The notes below the pieces were generated by a model, which did not search any database, was not told the origin of the DNA, and saw nothing but the letters and a program-made list of their open reading frames with translations. Of a stretch of DNA of 25,787 nt, positions 7,397-14,100 are shown piece by piece (position 1 is the stretch's first letter; each line of letters begins with the position of its first letter). This DNA is from Chloroflexi bacterium UBA6077 (lineage in GTDB: Bacteria > Chloroflexota > UBA6077). Made by a program: the position numbers and the translations under genes. The stretch is taken from assembly GCA_002436065.1 (NCBI GenBank), contig DIXP01000060.1:43904-69690 (forward strand), given 5' to 3'.

Positions 7397-8323
7397 CTAC
7401 TCCAGGGCCGCCCGCACCACCAGCCGGCTGAGGTACTGCTTGGTCTGGTGGTCGAAGACGCCGGTGCAGGTGATCAGGGTGAGTTCGGGGATGCCCGAGC
7501 TGCCGAAGATCTCCTCCACCGGGGCGGCGGCAGCATTGTACATCTGCTTCGACTGGATCACAAAGCAGTGGGTCGCGCCATCCACATCGACTATCTCGAC
7601 GCTGTCGCCGGGGCCGAGCCTGTTGAGATACCACAGCGCCCTCACCCGCCCGGCCCAGTCCACGTGGCCGGTGACCACGGCGTTGCCAGGCTGCCCCGGC
7701 ACCGGCCCCTCCCAGAACCAGGCCACGTTGTCCGGCTGTTTCGGGGTGTCCATGGCACCATCGGGCGTAAGTCCGACGTACTCGAACGCGGCCTCGACCC
7801 CCACCGCCGGAAGCCTCAGCAGCTTCGGCAAGGCCGCCTGCACAATCGTCGGCTGATCCGCCGCGAGCACGGCGGCGGATTCCTCCTTGGGTTGGGGATC
7901 GGAAGCAGGGCTTTCCGGTGCCGGTGGTGCCACGGCCGGATCAGGAAGGAGAGCCGCTTGAGCCTCCACTTCGGAAGCAGGGGCAGGTTCTTCGTCGGCG
8001 GTTGCAGCTGGTGTGGCAGTTTCGGCAGGGGCTGGCGCCGCTGCCTCGAGGTCCTCGGAGGGAACCGCCACGGAGGGTTGATCGAGAGGGAGCGATTCTC
8101 CTTCCATCGCCAGGTTGGCCGTCTGGGCGATAACCCCCTCAGCCTCCGCGGACTCCAGGGCCGACACTCCGTCCAAGCCCGCAGGGGAGGTCGCCACTTC
8201 CGCGCTTGGACTCGCGAGATACGATGGCGCGGCGAGGTAGTCATTTGTGGCCAGGGATCGGGCGGTGGCCAACGACAGCCCGATCCCTATCAATAGTACC
8301 AGTGCACCCAGCGGTTTTAGCAC
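7397..8323 (-). CDS. Sortase domain protein (class E/F-like)
   Basis: Membrane-anchored cysteine transpeptidase-like protein outside the cytoplasm; related enzymes attach proteins to the cell envelope. The 308-residue form has an N-terminal membrane segment (about 4-22), a long Ala/Glu/Pro-rich linker (about 30-165) and a C-terminal sortase domain. The catalytic triad is visible: His220 in VVTGHVDW, Cys286 in TLITCTG and Arg300 in YLSRLVV. The GTG start at 8323 is preferred because agggaga lies 5 nt upstream; the longer frame would need a TTG at 8365 without a ribosome binding site. No obvious LPXTG-type substrate is encoded in the window. The gene is divergent from the helix-turn-helix gene and followed closely by the PhzF-like gene. 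Confidence 0.85.
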   Translation of the reverse strand: MLKPLGALVLLIGIGLSLATARSLATNDYLAAPSYLASPSAEVATSPAGLDGVSALESAEAEGVIAQTANLAMEGESLPLDQPSVAVPSEDLEAAAPAPAETATPAATADEEPAPASEVEAQAALLPDPAVAPPAPESPASDPQPKEESAAVLAADQPTIVQAALPKLLRLPAVGVEAAFEYVGLTPDGAMDTPKQPDNVAWFWEGPVPGQPGNAVVTGHVDWAGRVRALWYLNRLGPGDSVEIVDVDGATHCFVIQSKQMYNAAAAPVEEIFGSSGIPELTLITCTGVFDHQTKQYLSRLVVRAALE

Positions 8324-8384
8324 GCTAGTCTCCCTGCAACCCAAGAGTTCAGCGCTACAACGCAAGCAATAGCACCTAACTCCT

Positions 8385-8413
8385 ATTATATTTGGGTAAA
8401 GTAGATGACTCCA
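8385..8413 (-). promoter_or_regulatory. Possible promoter of the sortase-phzF transcript
   Basis: On the minus strand a perfect TATAAT lies at 8390-8385. The -35 position 17 bp upstream (8413-8408) reads TGGAGT, only 3 of 6 matches. The start codon at 8323 is about 60 nt downstream. Confidence 0.4.
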
Positions 8414-8469
8414 TCATGACAACCATGGGGTCACTGCACCAGCGAACCCATAGCGTGCTCCACTGCTAC

Positions 8470-8545
8470 TTGCATGCCAGGGAAAAAGCGCTGACCCCTT
8501 GACGGCAGTGTTGCAATCTGCTATATCCTGGCTTGCAAATTGCAT
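8470..8545. promoter_or_regulatory. Cluster of four TTGCAA/TTGCAT hexamers at the regulator promoter
   Basis: TTGCAT or TTGCAA occurs at 8470, 8511, 8533 and 8540. The two palindromic TTGCAA copies are 22 bp apart, about two helical turns, and flank the -10 element. The last two overlap as a tgcaa-a-ttgca palindrome (8534-8544). This pattern fits an autoregulatory operator for the helix-turn-helix protein encoded next, but that is inference. Confidence 0.4.
8499..8527 (+). promoter_or_regulatory. Sigma70-type promoter of the helix-turn-helix gene
   Basis: TTGACG (8499-8504), 17-bp spacer, TATATC (8522-8527). Predicted transcription start is near 8534. This excludes a TTG start at 8533 and leaves the ATG at 8560 (or 8551) with a short leader. 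Confidence 0.5.
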
Positions 8546-8559
8546 CACCGATGGTGAGT

Positions 8560-9039
8560 ATGAATCTCGGCGAGAAGATCAAGCATCTCAGATATGTGGA
8601 GGGGCTTCATAGGGGTCTGGACAGGCCCCTGACCAAGGCCGAGGTTGTCCGCGCCATGAAGCAGGAATTAGGAGAGGCCATCAGCCATCCCTACCTTTGC
8701 CAGTTGGAGGACGGGGCCAGAGCCCACATGACTGCCCATACCCGTCACCTTCTGGCTGGCTTCTTCAAGGTGCTGCCGGGTTACCTCGTGGACGATCCAG
8801 AGGGTTACCAGACCTCCCTGACCACAGAGTTGTCCGTCGGGCCGGACCGATTGAGGGTGCGGTTGGCCTCCCAGGCGGAGGGGCTAGGAGACGAGCCTTT
8901 CCTGGCACACCTGTTGTGGAAGCTCTCCCGTGCCCAGGACCCGATGCGCTTCGTAGCCCTGTTGGACCGACTGTTGGAGCTGCCAAATGGAGTCTTGGAA
9001 GAGATAGAGTCGAGAGTCGAGAGGAGCGCGATACCATGA
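8560..9039 (+). CDS. XRE-like helix-turn-helix regulator
   Basis: Probable DNA-binding regulator of 159 residues. The N-terminal 75 residues fit a lambda-repressor-like helix-turn-helix: GEKIKHLR, then LTKAEVVRAMKQELG, then the recognition region ISHPYLCQLEDG and TAHTRHLLAGFFKV. The C-terminal half (about 80-159) is Leu-rich and helical, unrecognised, perhaps for dimerisation or contact with the PspA-like partner. The start at 8560 is chosen from the position of the promoter; ATG 8551 is an alternative. Its stop overlaps the start of the short PspA paralogue (ATGA), so the two are translationally coupled. This makes it a likely local regulator of the PspA/NfeD/flotillin island. I do not recognise a named orthologue. 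Confidence 0.7.
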   Translation: MNLGEKIKHLRYVEGLHRGLDRPLTKAEVVRAMKQELGEAISHPYLCQLEDGARAHMTAHTRHLLAGFFKVLPGYLVDDPEGYQTSLTTELSVGPDRLRVRLASQAEGLGDEPFLAHLLWKLSRAQDPMRFVALLDRLLELPNGVLEEIESRVERSAIP

Positions 9040-9560
9040 TAGATCGGAGCCGTCAGGAAGTCCGCTCCAAGAAGTTAGAGTTGAGGCAGCACCTGGTCGC
9101 CGCCATAACCGACGAACAGAGACTGTACCAACGCCACACCGACGCCGTGCGGGAAGCCGAACGGTGGCACCAGCGGGCCAAACTGGCCTTGGGGAAGGGA
9201 TTGGAGGACTTGGCCAGGGAAGCCCTAGTCCGCGCCAATCAACACTCCGCCCGGGCCACCGATTTCGAGCGCCAGTACCTGGAACAGAAGAGCTACGTGG
9301 AGCGAACGAAGAGCCGGTTGCGGGCATTGGAGAGCGGTGTGCAGCCGGTGTCCCAGCTCCGCCCATCCAGCAACCCCAAAGTGGAGAGGTCTCTAGCCCG
9401 CTTGGAGCAACAGGAGGAACGGGCCAGAGAGGAGCGGGCCAGGCTAGCCGCCCTGGCCGAACTGGAACGGGATCCCCTCTCCGAGAGGCTGGCTGAATTG
9501 GAACGGGAAGACCTGTTGGAGCGCCAATTGGCCGAGTTGAAGCAGAAGCTGGGGAGGTGA
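9036..9560 (+). CDS. Short PspA/IM30-family coiled-coil protein
   Basis: Predicted 174-residue, highly charged coiled-coil protein of the phage-shock PspA/Vipp1 family, probably peripheral at the inner membrane. It aligns over its first 110 residues with the full-length PspA at 11989-12663 (shared ITDEQRLYQR versus IADEQKLYQR, and LAREAL versus LAKEAL). It begins directly at MIDRSRQEV and lacks the N-terminal MSLLERVGTIL amphipathic helix and the following segment (about 35 residues) that bind membrane in PspA. The C-terminal third is Arg/Glu-rich. Start at ATG 9036, overlapping the previous stop by 4 bp, with gaggag upstream. Its own stop overlaps the next start (GTGA). It may be a regulatory partner or soluble antagonist of the full-length PspA. 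Confidence 0.8.
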   Translation: MIDRSRQEVRSKKLELRQHLVAAITDEQRLYQRHTDAVREAERWHQRAKLALGKGLEDLAREALVRANQHSARATDFERQYLEQKSYVERTKSRLRALESGVQPVSQLRPSSNPKVERSLARLEQQEERAREERARLAALAELERDPLSERLAELEREDLLERQLAELKQKLGR

Positions 9561-10300
9561 TCCACTTGTTCCCGATACCAGACGCCCTTGCGGCCTTCTA
9601 CCTAACCTGCTTTGCCGTGGGTTTCCTGTTCGTCCTGGTCTCGCTGCTGCTGGGTGTCGGGCACGATACCTTGCACCTGCCGGGGATGCCCCACGGTGAC
9701 GCCGGAGGCGGGGACACTGGGGTGGTGGGCCACGACCTCGCCAGCCACGATCCGGCTGCTCTTGTAGGACTGGATGGGGGATTTGGCCACGGTGCCAGTC
9801 CGGCGAACGGCGGTGAGGGAAGCCACACTGCCGGCGGGCCAAACGGTACGACCACCGGCCATCACACCGAGAACCATGGCGTCTCGCCCTTCAACCTGAT
9901 GACCATCATGGCGTTCCTCACATGGTTCGGAGGGGCGGGCTACGTCCTGAGGGTGTACACCGGATTGCTGGAGATCCTGAGCCTGGTCGGCGCCATCCTG
10001 GTCGGGCTGGCAGGGGGCGCCATAGTCTTCTACCTGCTGGCCAGGGTGTTCATCCCCAACCAGCGGTTCCTCGATCCGGCGGACTACCGAATGGAGGGCA
10101 CCGTGGCACGGGTAACGGTCCCCATCCACCCTGGACTGGTAGGGGAGATCGTCTACACCATGGCCGGCACCCAGCGGAGCGATGGCGCCCGCAGCATCGA
10201 AGGCAAGACAATTGACCGGGGCACCGAGGTGGTGGTCGTCAGCTACGACAAGGGCATCGCCTATGTGGAGCCCTGGAGCAGCTTTGTGGAGAAGGGTTGA
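9557..10300 (+). CDS. NfeD/YuaF-like membrane protein with a His/Gly-rich loop
   Basis: Integral membrane protein of 247 residues, the usual partner of bacterial flotillins. One transmembrane helix lies at about 10-33, then a Gly/His-rich loop (about 35-110) with ten histidines, then two helices (about 113-132 and 140-165). A C-terminal OB-fold-like domain (about 180-247, MEGTVARVTVPIHPGLVGEI to YVEPW) is presumably cytoplasmic and is typical of NfeD and YuaF. The GTG at 9557 overlaps the previous stop but sits directly on the ggggagg site; a TTG at 9566, six nucleotides after that site, is an equally good start and would drop three residues. The gene is followed by flotillin, as in the Bacillus yuaF-floT pair. 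The His-rich loop is unusual and could bind metal. Confidence 0.8.
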   Translation: MIHLFPIPDALAAFYLTCFAVGFLFVLVSLLLGVGHDTLHLPGMPHGDAGGGDTGVVGHDLASHDPAALVGLDGGFGHGASPANGGEGSHTAGGPNGTTTGHHTENHGVSPFNLMTIMAFLTWFGGAGYVLRVYTGLLEILSLVGAILVGLAGGAIVFYLLARVFIPNQRFLDPADYRMEGTVARVTVPIHPGLVGEIVYTMAGTQRSDGARSIEGKTIDRGTEVVVVSYDKGIAYVEPWSSFVEKG

Positions 10301-10312
10301 GGCTCACGGGCC

Positions 10313-10337
10313 TGCGCCCCCATGGTAGGGCTTGGGG
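10313..10337 (+). repeat. Shared 25-nt leader motif, copy 1
   Basis: TGCRMCCCCATGGTRGGRYTTGGGG-type motif, identical at 20 of 25 positions to 11906-11930. It has inverted cccca/tgggg ends. It lies 13 bp after the NfeD-like stop and about 105 bp before the flotillin start. It may be a hairpin in the leader or a protein-binding site. Confidence 0.45.
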
Positions 10338-10444
10338 CCCTGCCGCGATGCGAGGGGGAAGCTAGAGATGTGAGATAGGGCGTGCTGGTCGACGTTGTCT
10401 AGCGGTCCCAGCTATTCAGAACGTTGTAGGAGGAGGTAGAGGTA

Positions 10445-11884
10445 GTGGGAGGAATAGGAGGAGTCCTGGTTACGGCGAGCCTGGCGGTCCTGACGCTGAT
10501 GATCATCCTGTGGATCCTGGCTCGCATGTTCCGCAAAGTGGGTCCCAACCAGGCCCTGATCGTGTACGGCTTCGGTGGTACCCGCATCGTTACCGGCGGG
10601 GGTTCGATCATCTGGCCGATGGTGCAGAGCAGCCAGGAGCTATCTCTGGAGCTGATGTCCTTCGACGTATCGCCCGAGCAGGACCTGTACACGGAGCAGG
10701 GCGTGGCCGTTACCGTGGAGGCCGTGGCCCAGATCAAGGTCAAGTCCGACCCCCTGTGCATCAAGACGGCAGCGGAGCAGTTCCTGAGCAAGAACTCCCA
10801 GGAGCGGGAGGGAATGATTCGGCTGGTGATGCAGGGGCATCTCAGGGGCATCGTCGGACAGTTGACGGTGGAGCAGATCGTCAAGGAACCGGACATGGTG
10901 GCCGGCAAGATGCGCAGCACCTGCGCCGATGACCTGAGCAAGATGGGGTTGGAGGTGGTCTCCTTCACCATCAAGGAGGTCCGAGACAAGAACGATTACA
11001 TCGTGAACATGGGCCGGCCCGACGTGGCCCGCATCAAGAGGGACGCCGACGTGGCCACGGCCGAGGCCGAGCGGGACACCGCCATCAGACGAGCCAGCGC
11101 CATGCGAGAGTCGGCCGTCGCCACGGCCCAGGCCGACCAGGAGCGAGTGATCGCCGAGACGGCCTCCCTGGCGAAACAGGCCGAGGCAACCCGCGACATG
11201 GACTTGAAGAAGGCGGACTACGAGGCATCGGTGAAGAAGGCCCAGGCTCAGGCCGACAAGGCATATGAGATCCAGGCCAACATCATGCAGCAGCAAGTCG
11301 CCGCGGAGCAGGTCCGGGTGGAACGGGTCCAGAAGGAAGAGCAGATCAAGGTGCAGGAAGCCGAGATCCAGCGCAGGGAAAGGGAGTTGATAGCCACCGT
11401 GCTGAAGCCGGCCGAGGTGGAGCGGCAGAAGATCGAGGCGCTGGCCGAGGCAGAGCGGCAGAAGCTTTCGATCGAGGCGGCCGGCCAGGCGGATGCAATC
11501 CGTGCCCAGGGCACGGCGGAGGCGGAAATCATCAAGGCCAAGGGCCAGGCCGAGGCCGAGGCGATGACGGTGAAGGCCGGGGCCTTCCACCAGTACAACC
11601 AGGCCGCTATCCTGGACAAGCTGCTCACCGGCTTCCCCGAGGTGGTGAGAGCCATAGCCGAGCCGCTGTCCAAGGTCGACAAGATCACCATCGTCTCCAC
11701 TGGAGATGGCGCTCTCGGGGCGGAGAAGATCACGGCGGACATGGCCAAGATGATCGCCCAGGTTCCCGTGCTGTTCGAGACCCTGTCCGGTGTGAAGATC
11801 GGCGACCTGATGAGCAAAGTTCCCAGCCTTGCCAACGGACAAGAACCCGCAAACATCTTGAAAGTCGATGCCGAAGGGCAGTAG
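10445..11884 (+). CDS. floT: Flotillin-family SPFH protein
   Basis: Membrane-scaffold protein that forms large oligomers at the inner membrane and organises functional microdomains. The 479 residues contain an N-terminal hydrophobic anchor (about 5-27), an SPFH/band 7 domain (about 30-200, with KVGPNQALIVYGFGG and GPVISWP-like GGGSIIWP), a long Ala/Glu/Lys/Gln coiled coil (about 200-380, repeated AEAE and AEAERQK patterns), and a C-terminal oligomerisation region ending LTGFPEVVRAIAEPLSKVDKI. The start is GTG at 10445 with aggaggt at 10431-10437, seven nucleotides upstream. Position directly after the NfeD-like gene and before PspA matches known flotillin neighbourhoods. The symbol is given for family similarity to Bacillus FloT/YuaG; orthology is not proven. 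Confidence 0.92.
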   Translation: MGGIGGVLVTASLAVLTLMIILWILARMFRKVGPNQALIVYGFGGTRIVTGGGSIIWPMVQSSQELSLELMSFDVSPEQDLYTEQGVAVTVEAVAQIKVKSDPLCIKTAAEQFLSKNSQEREGMIRLVMQGHLRGIVGQLTVEQIVKEPDMVAGKMRSTCADDLSKMGLEVVSFTIKEVRDKNDYIVNMGRPDVARIKRDADVATAEAERDTAIRRASAMRESAVATAQADQERVIAETASLAKQAEATRDMDLKKADYEASVKKAQAQADKAYEIQANIMQQQVAAEQVRVERVQKEEQIKVQEAEIQRRERELIATVLKPAEVERQKIEALAEAERQKLSIEAAGQADAIRAQGTAEAEIIKAKGQAEAEAMTVKAGAFHQYNQAAILDKLLTGFPEVVRAIAEPLSKVDKITIVSTGDGALGAEKITADMAKMIAQVPVLFETLSGVKIGDLMSKVPSLANGQEPANILKVDAEGQ

Positions 11885-11905
11885 AGTTAAGCAGGGGCCA
11901 GGGGG

Positions 11906-11930
11906 TGCAACCCCATGGTGGGATTTGGGG
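11906..11930 (+). repeat. Shared 25-nt leader motif, copy 2
   Basis: Second copy of the motif at 10313-10337, 22 bp after the flotillin stop and 58 bp before the PspA start. A ggggt-gca-acccc mini-hairpin overlaps its left end. Confidence 0.45.
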
Positions 11931-11988
11931 TGTCCCCAGTTACTATAGGTCAATATCGTATCGATTCACGAAGGGAAGGGAGACGAAG

Positions 11989-12663
11989 ATGAGTCTACTG
12001 GAGAGAGTCGGCACCATCCTCAGGGCGAACATCGGCGATCTGTTGGACAAGGCAGAAGACCCGGAGAAGATGCTCAAGCAGATCCTGGTTGACATGCAGA
12101 ACCAGTTGATCCAGGTGAAGACTCAGGTGGCAGCGGCGATTGCCGACGAGCAGAAGCTGTATCAGCGCTACCTGCAGAACCAGGAAGAGTCGGACAAGTG
12201 GCAGAAGAAGGCCGAGCTTGCCGTCAACAAGGGTGAGGATGAGTTGGCCAAGGAGGCGCTGCAGAGGCGCAACTCTTACCAGCAGATCGCCGATGGCTTC
12301 AAGACCCAATACGATGAGCAGAAGCAGCAGGTAGAGGTGCTGAAGGGCGCCCTGCAGAAGCTGGAGAGCAAGATCCAGGAGGCCGAGCGGAAGAAGGACC
12401 TGCTGATCGCCCGCAGTCGCCGGGCCGAGGCCGAAGCGAAGATCCACGAGACAATGGCCGGCATCGGCCAGGCCAGCGCCTTCGAGGGCTTCGATCGCCT
12501 GGAGGAGAAGGTCCAGGAGAAGGAGGCCCGCGCCAAGGCGTCCGCGGAGCTGGACAGGGACACCCTGGAAGAGAAGTTCGCCGCGCTAGAGACCGACACC
12601 GACCTGGATCAGCAGCTCAACGAGCTGAAGTCCAAGATACAGAAGCCGGAGGGCGGCGCGTAA
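11989..12663 (+). CDS. pspA: PspA/IM30 family envelope-stress protein
   Basis: Peripheral inner-membrane protein that forms helical assemblies (ESCRT-III-like fold) and protects damaged membrane. The 224-residue size is standard. It has the full N-terminal helix MSLLERVGTILRANIGDLLD, then LDKAEDPEKMLKQIL, the central coiled-coil hairpin with ADEQKLYQR, and an acidic C-terminus ending LDQQLNELKSKI. The start at 11989 is preferred over the in-frame codon at 11905 because it gives the conserved N-terminus and has aagggaagggag upstream. The 105-bp gap after flotillin contains the second leader motif, so it may have its own expression control. It is a paralogue of the short protein at 9036-9560. 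Confidence 0.93.
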   Translation: MSLLERVGTILRANIGDLLDKAEDPEKMLKQILVDMQNQLIQVKTQVAAAIADEQKLYQRYLQNQEESDKWQKKAELAVNKGEDELAKEALQRRNSYQQIADGFKTQYDEQKQQVEVLKGALQKLESKIQEAERKKDLLIARSRRAEAEAKIHETMAGIGQASAFEGFDRLEEKVQEKEARAKASAELDRDTLEEKFAALETDTDLDQQLNELKSKIQKPEGGA

Positions 12664-12691
12664 GCTGCTCCGCCAGCGATGCTGGTTTGTA

Positions 12692-12758
12692 GAACCACCA
12701 GGATTCGTTGAAAAATGATCCGGCATAGTTGCGGAATCGTTCCGCACGCTGGTGGTTC
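12692..12758. repeat. Nested inverted repeat after pspA
   Basis: Outer arms gaaccaccag (12692-12701) and ctggtggttc (12749-12758) enclose an inner hairpin tgcggaa-tcg-ttccgca (12730-12746). It could be a structured 3' end of the pspA transcript or a protein-binding site; no T-run follows. Confidence 0.45.
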
Positions 12759-12781
12759 ATAGGATCGCTTCACAGATCTCC

Positions 12782-12825
12782 ATGAAGGTAGAGGGGCAGC
12801 CAGTTGGCTGCCCCTCTACCTTCAT
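12782..12825. terminator. 20-bp perfect stem with AGTT loop
   Basis: Bases 12782-12801 pair perfectly with 12806-12825 around the tetraloop agtt. It separates the PspA island from the LacI-type gene and is the strongest terminator-like structure in the window, though not followed by a T-run. Confidence 0.65.
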
Positions 12826-12845
12826 AGTCTAGTCATCCTAAGTAC

Positions 12846-12874
12846 TTGACAAGGCCAGAACCTGGTGCTAGGAT
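12846..12874 (+). promoter_or_regulatory. Sigma70-type promoter of the LacI-type gene
   Basis: Perfect TTGACA (12846-12851), 17-bp spacer, TAGGAT (12869-12874). Predicted start of transcription is near 12881, inside the palindrome at 12879-12901. This sets the coding start downstream at 12903. Confidence 0.65.
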
Positions 12875-12878
12875 GCAG

Positions 12879-12901
12879 AAAACCTTTTCAGAAAGGGTTT
12901 T
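12879..12901. promoter_or_regulatory. Putative operator overlapping the transcription start
   Basis: aaaaccttttc (12879-12889), centre a, gaaagggtttt (12891-12901): an 11-bp inverted repeat with one mismatch. It covers the predicted transcription start and ends one base before the start codon, as expected for autorepression by the LacI-type protein encoded next. I found no second copy before the downstream genes. Confidence 0.5.
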
Positions 12902-12902
12902 C

Positions 12903-13991
12903 ATGCTACTCAAAGGCGCAGTCACCATCCATGAGGTAGCCGCCCAGGCCGGCGTTTCCATTACTACTGTCTCTCGAGTGCTCAACAATAGCGAGTACCC
13001 GGTGCGGGCCGAGACCAGGCAGCGCGTCATCGCAGCCGTCGAGTCCCTGGGATTCCGACCCAATCCTCTGGCACTCGCGCTTCTCGGGAAGCCCACCCGG
13101 ACGATCGCCCTGATGATTCCGGACATGGGCGGCTCCACCTACTCGGCACTATCGCGCGGCGTCGAAGATGTAGCAAGCGAGTGTGGCTACGCTCTCATCT
13201 TCTGCAATACCGACGGCAGCATTCAGAAGATTCAACGCTACCTTCAAGTCCTGCGAGAAAAGCGGGTCGACGGCGTGGTATTCGCCTACGGTGCCATCGA
13301 AGACCCCGATGATCCGCCTCTGATGCCCGAGGTCGGTGGCAAGGCGGTGGTAGTTGGCAGACATCCCTGGCCTTTCCCCTCGATACGGATGGACGATGTT
13401 CAGGCTGCATGCGAAGCCACTACCCACCTGATTCATCTAGGACACCGACACATCGCAATGATTCGAGGTCCGGTTCATCGAGCGTCTGCCGCCGACCGAC
13501 TGCGGGGATACAGGCGCGCGCTGGCGCAGGCAGGGATCGATTTTGACGAGTCGCTACTTGGCGAGGGGGATTGGAGCCACGAGAGCGGCTACCGCGCCGC
13601 TGCTTGTCTCTTGCAGATGCCTGAAAGGCCAACCGCTCTCTTCGCCCCCAACGATCGAATGGCAGCCGGTGCTATGGCGGCTGCATTTGACGCTGGACTG
13701 AGGGTGCCGGACGACGTGGCGGTGGTGGGGTTCGACGATGGACCTCTGGCGCAATACGTGAGGCCAGCTATTACCAGTGTCGCGTTTCCTTCCTATGAAA
13801 TGGGAAGATCGGCCGCACGCCTGCTGCTCAGGTTGCTTGCCGGGGAGAGTGTGGAGCCCGTCACCTGGTTCTCCACAACTCTGATGGTGCGACCGTCGTC
13901 GGATCCGACGATCCGGTGCTGTGGGAACACCGTTCGCGGAGCTTCATCGAGTCCGTCCCCATGGGTCGGCTCGGACGGCTTGAGAGGGTAG
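12903..13991 (+). CDS. LacI-family transcriptional regulator
   Basis: DNA-binding repressor or activator with a periplasmic-binding-protein-like effector domain. The 362 residues show the N-terminal LacI helix-turn-helix (VTIHEVAAQAGVSITTVSRVLNN, about 7-29), the hinge helix region (NPLALALLGKPTRTIALMIPD) and the effector core (AMIRGPVHRASAADRLRGY, then PTALFAPNDRMAAGAM and DVAVVGFDDGPLAQYVRP). The start at 12903 fits the promoter; the frame is open upstream to 12846, but that codon is inside the -35 box. The C-terminus has about 20 extra Ser/Pro-rich residues. It is the first gene of the catabolic cluster and its likely regulator. The effector is probably a sugar, sugar acid or related metabolite, as usual in this family. 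Confidence 0.92.
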   Translation: MLLKGAVTIHEVAAQAGVSITTVSRVLNNSEYPVRAETRQRVIAAVESLGFRPNPLALALLGKPTRTIALMIPDMGGSTYSALSRGVEDVASECGYALIFCNTDGSIQKIQRYLQVLREKRVDGVVFAYGAIEDPDDPPLMPEVGGKAVVVGRHPWPFPSIRMDDVQAACEATTHLIHLGHRHIAMIRGPVHRASAADRLRGYRRALAQAGIDFDESLLGEGDWSHESGYRAAACLLQMPERPTALFAPNDRMAAGAMAAAFDAGLRVPDDVAVVGFDDGPLAQYVRPAITSVAFPSYEMGRSAARLLLRLLAGESVEPVTWFSTTLMVRPSSDPTIRCCGNTVRGASSSPSPWVGSDGLRG

Positions 13992-14100
13992 CTACCTCCG
14001 TTCTCTTCCCGAAGCCCAACCAGACAACCAGCATCAGCGAGGTAGCCACGGCACCTGGCAGCGGGTTGATCGCGGAGTAACTGTATGAAGGGAGGGCACA

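Noticed and set aside
7085..8296. 403-residue open frame on the plus strand
   Set aside because: Opposite the PhzF-like and sortase genes, which have clear catalytic motifs; the frame is Arg/Gly/His-rich and lacks a ribosome binding site.
8697..9035. N-terminal extension of the short PspA paralogue
   Set aside because: Overlaps the helix-turn-helix gene in another frame and shows no PspA similarity; ATG 9036 is the natural coupled start.
10640..11953. 437-residue open frame on the minus strand
   Set aside because: It lies opposite the flotillin gene, is Leu/Gly/His-rich without recognisable motifs, and mirrors the coiled-coil codon pattern of the real gene.
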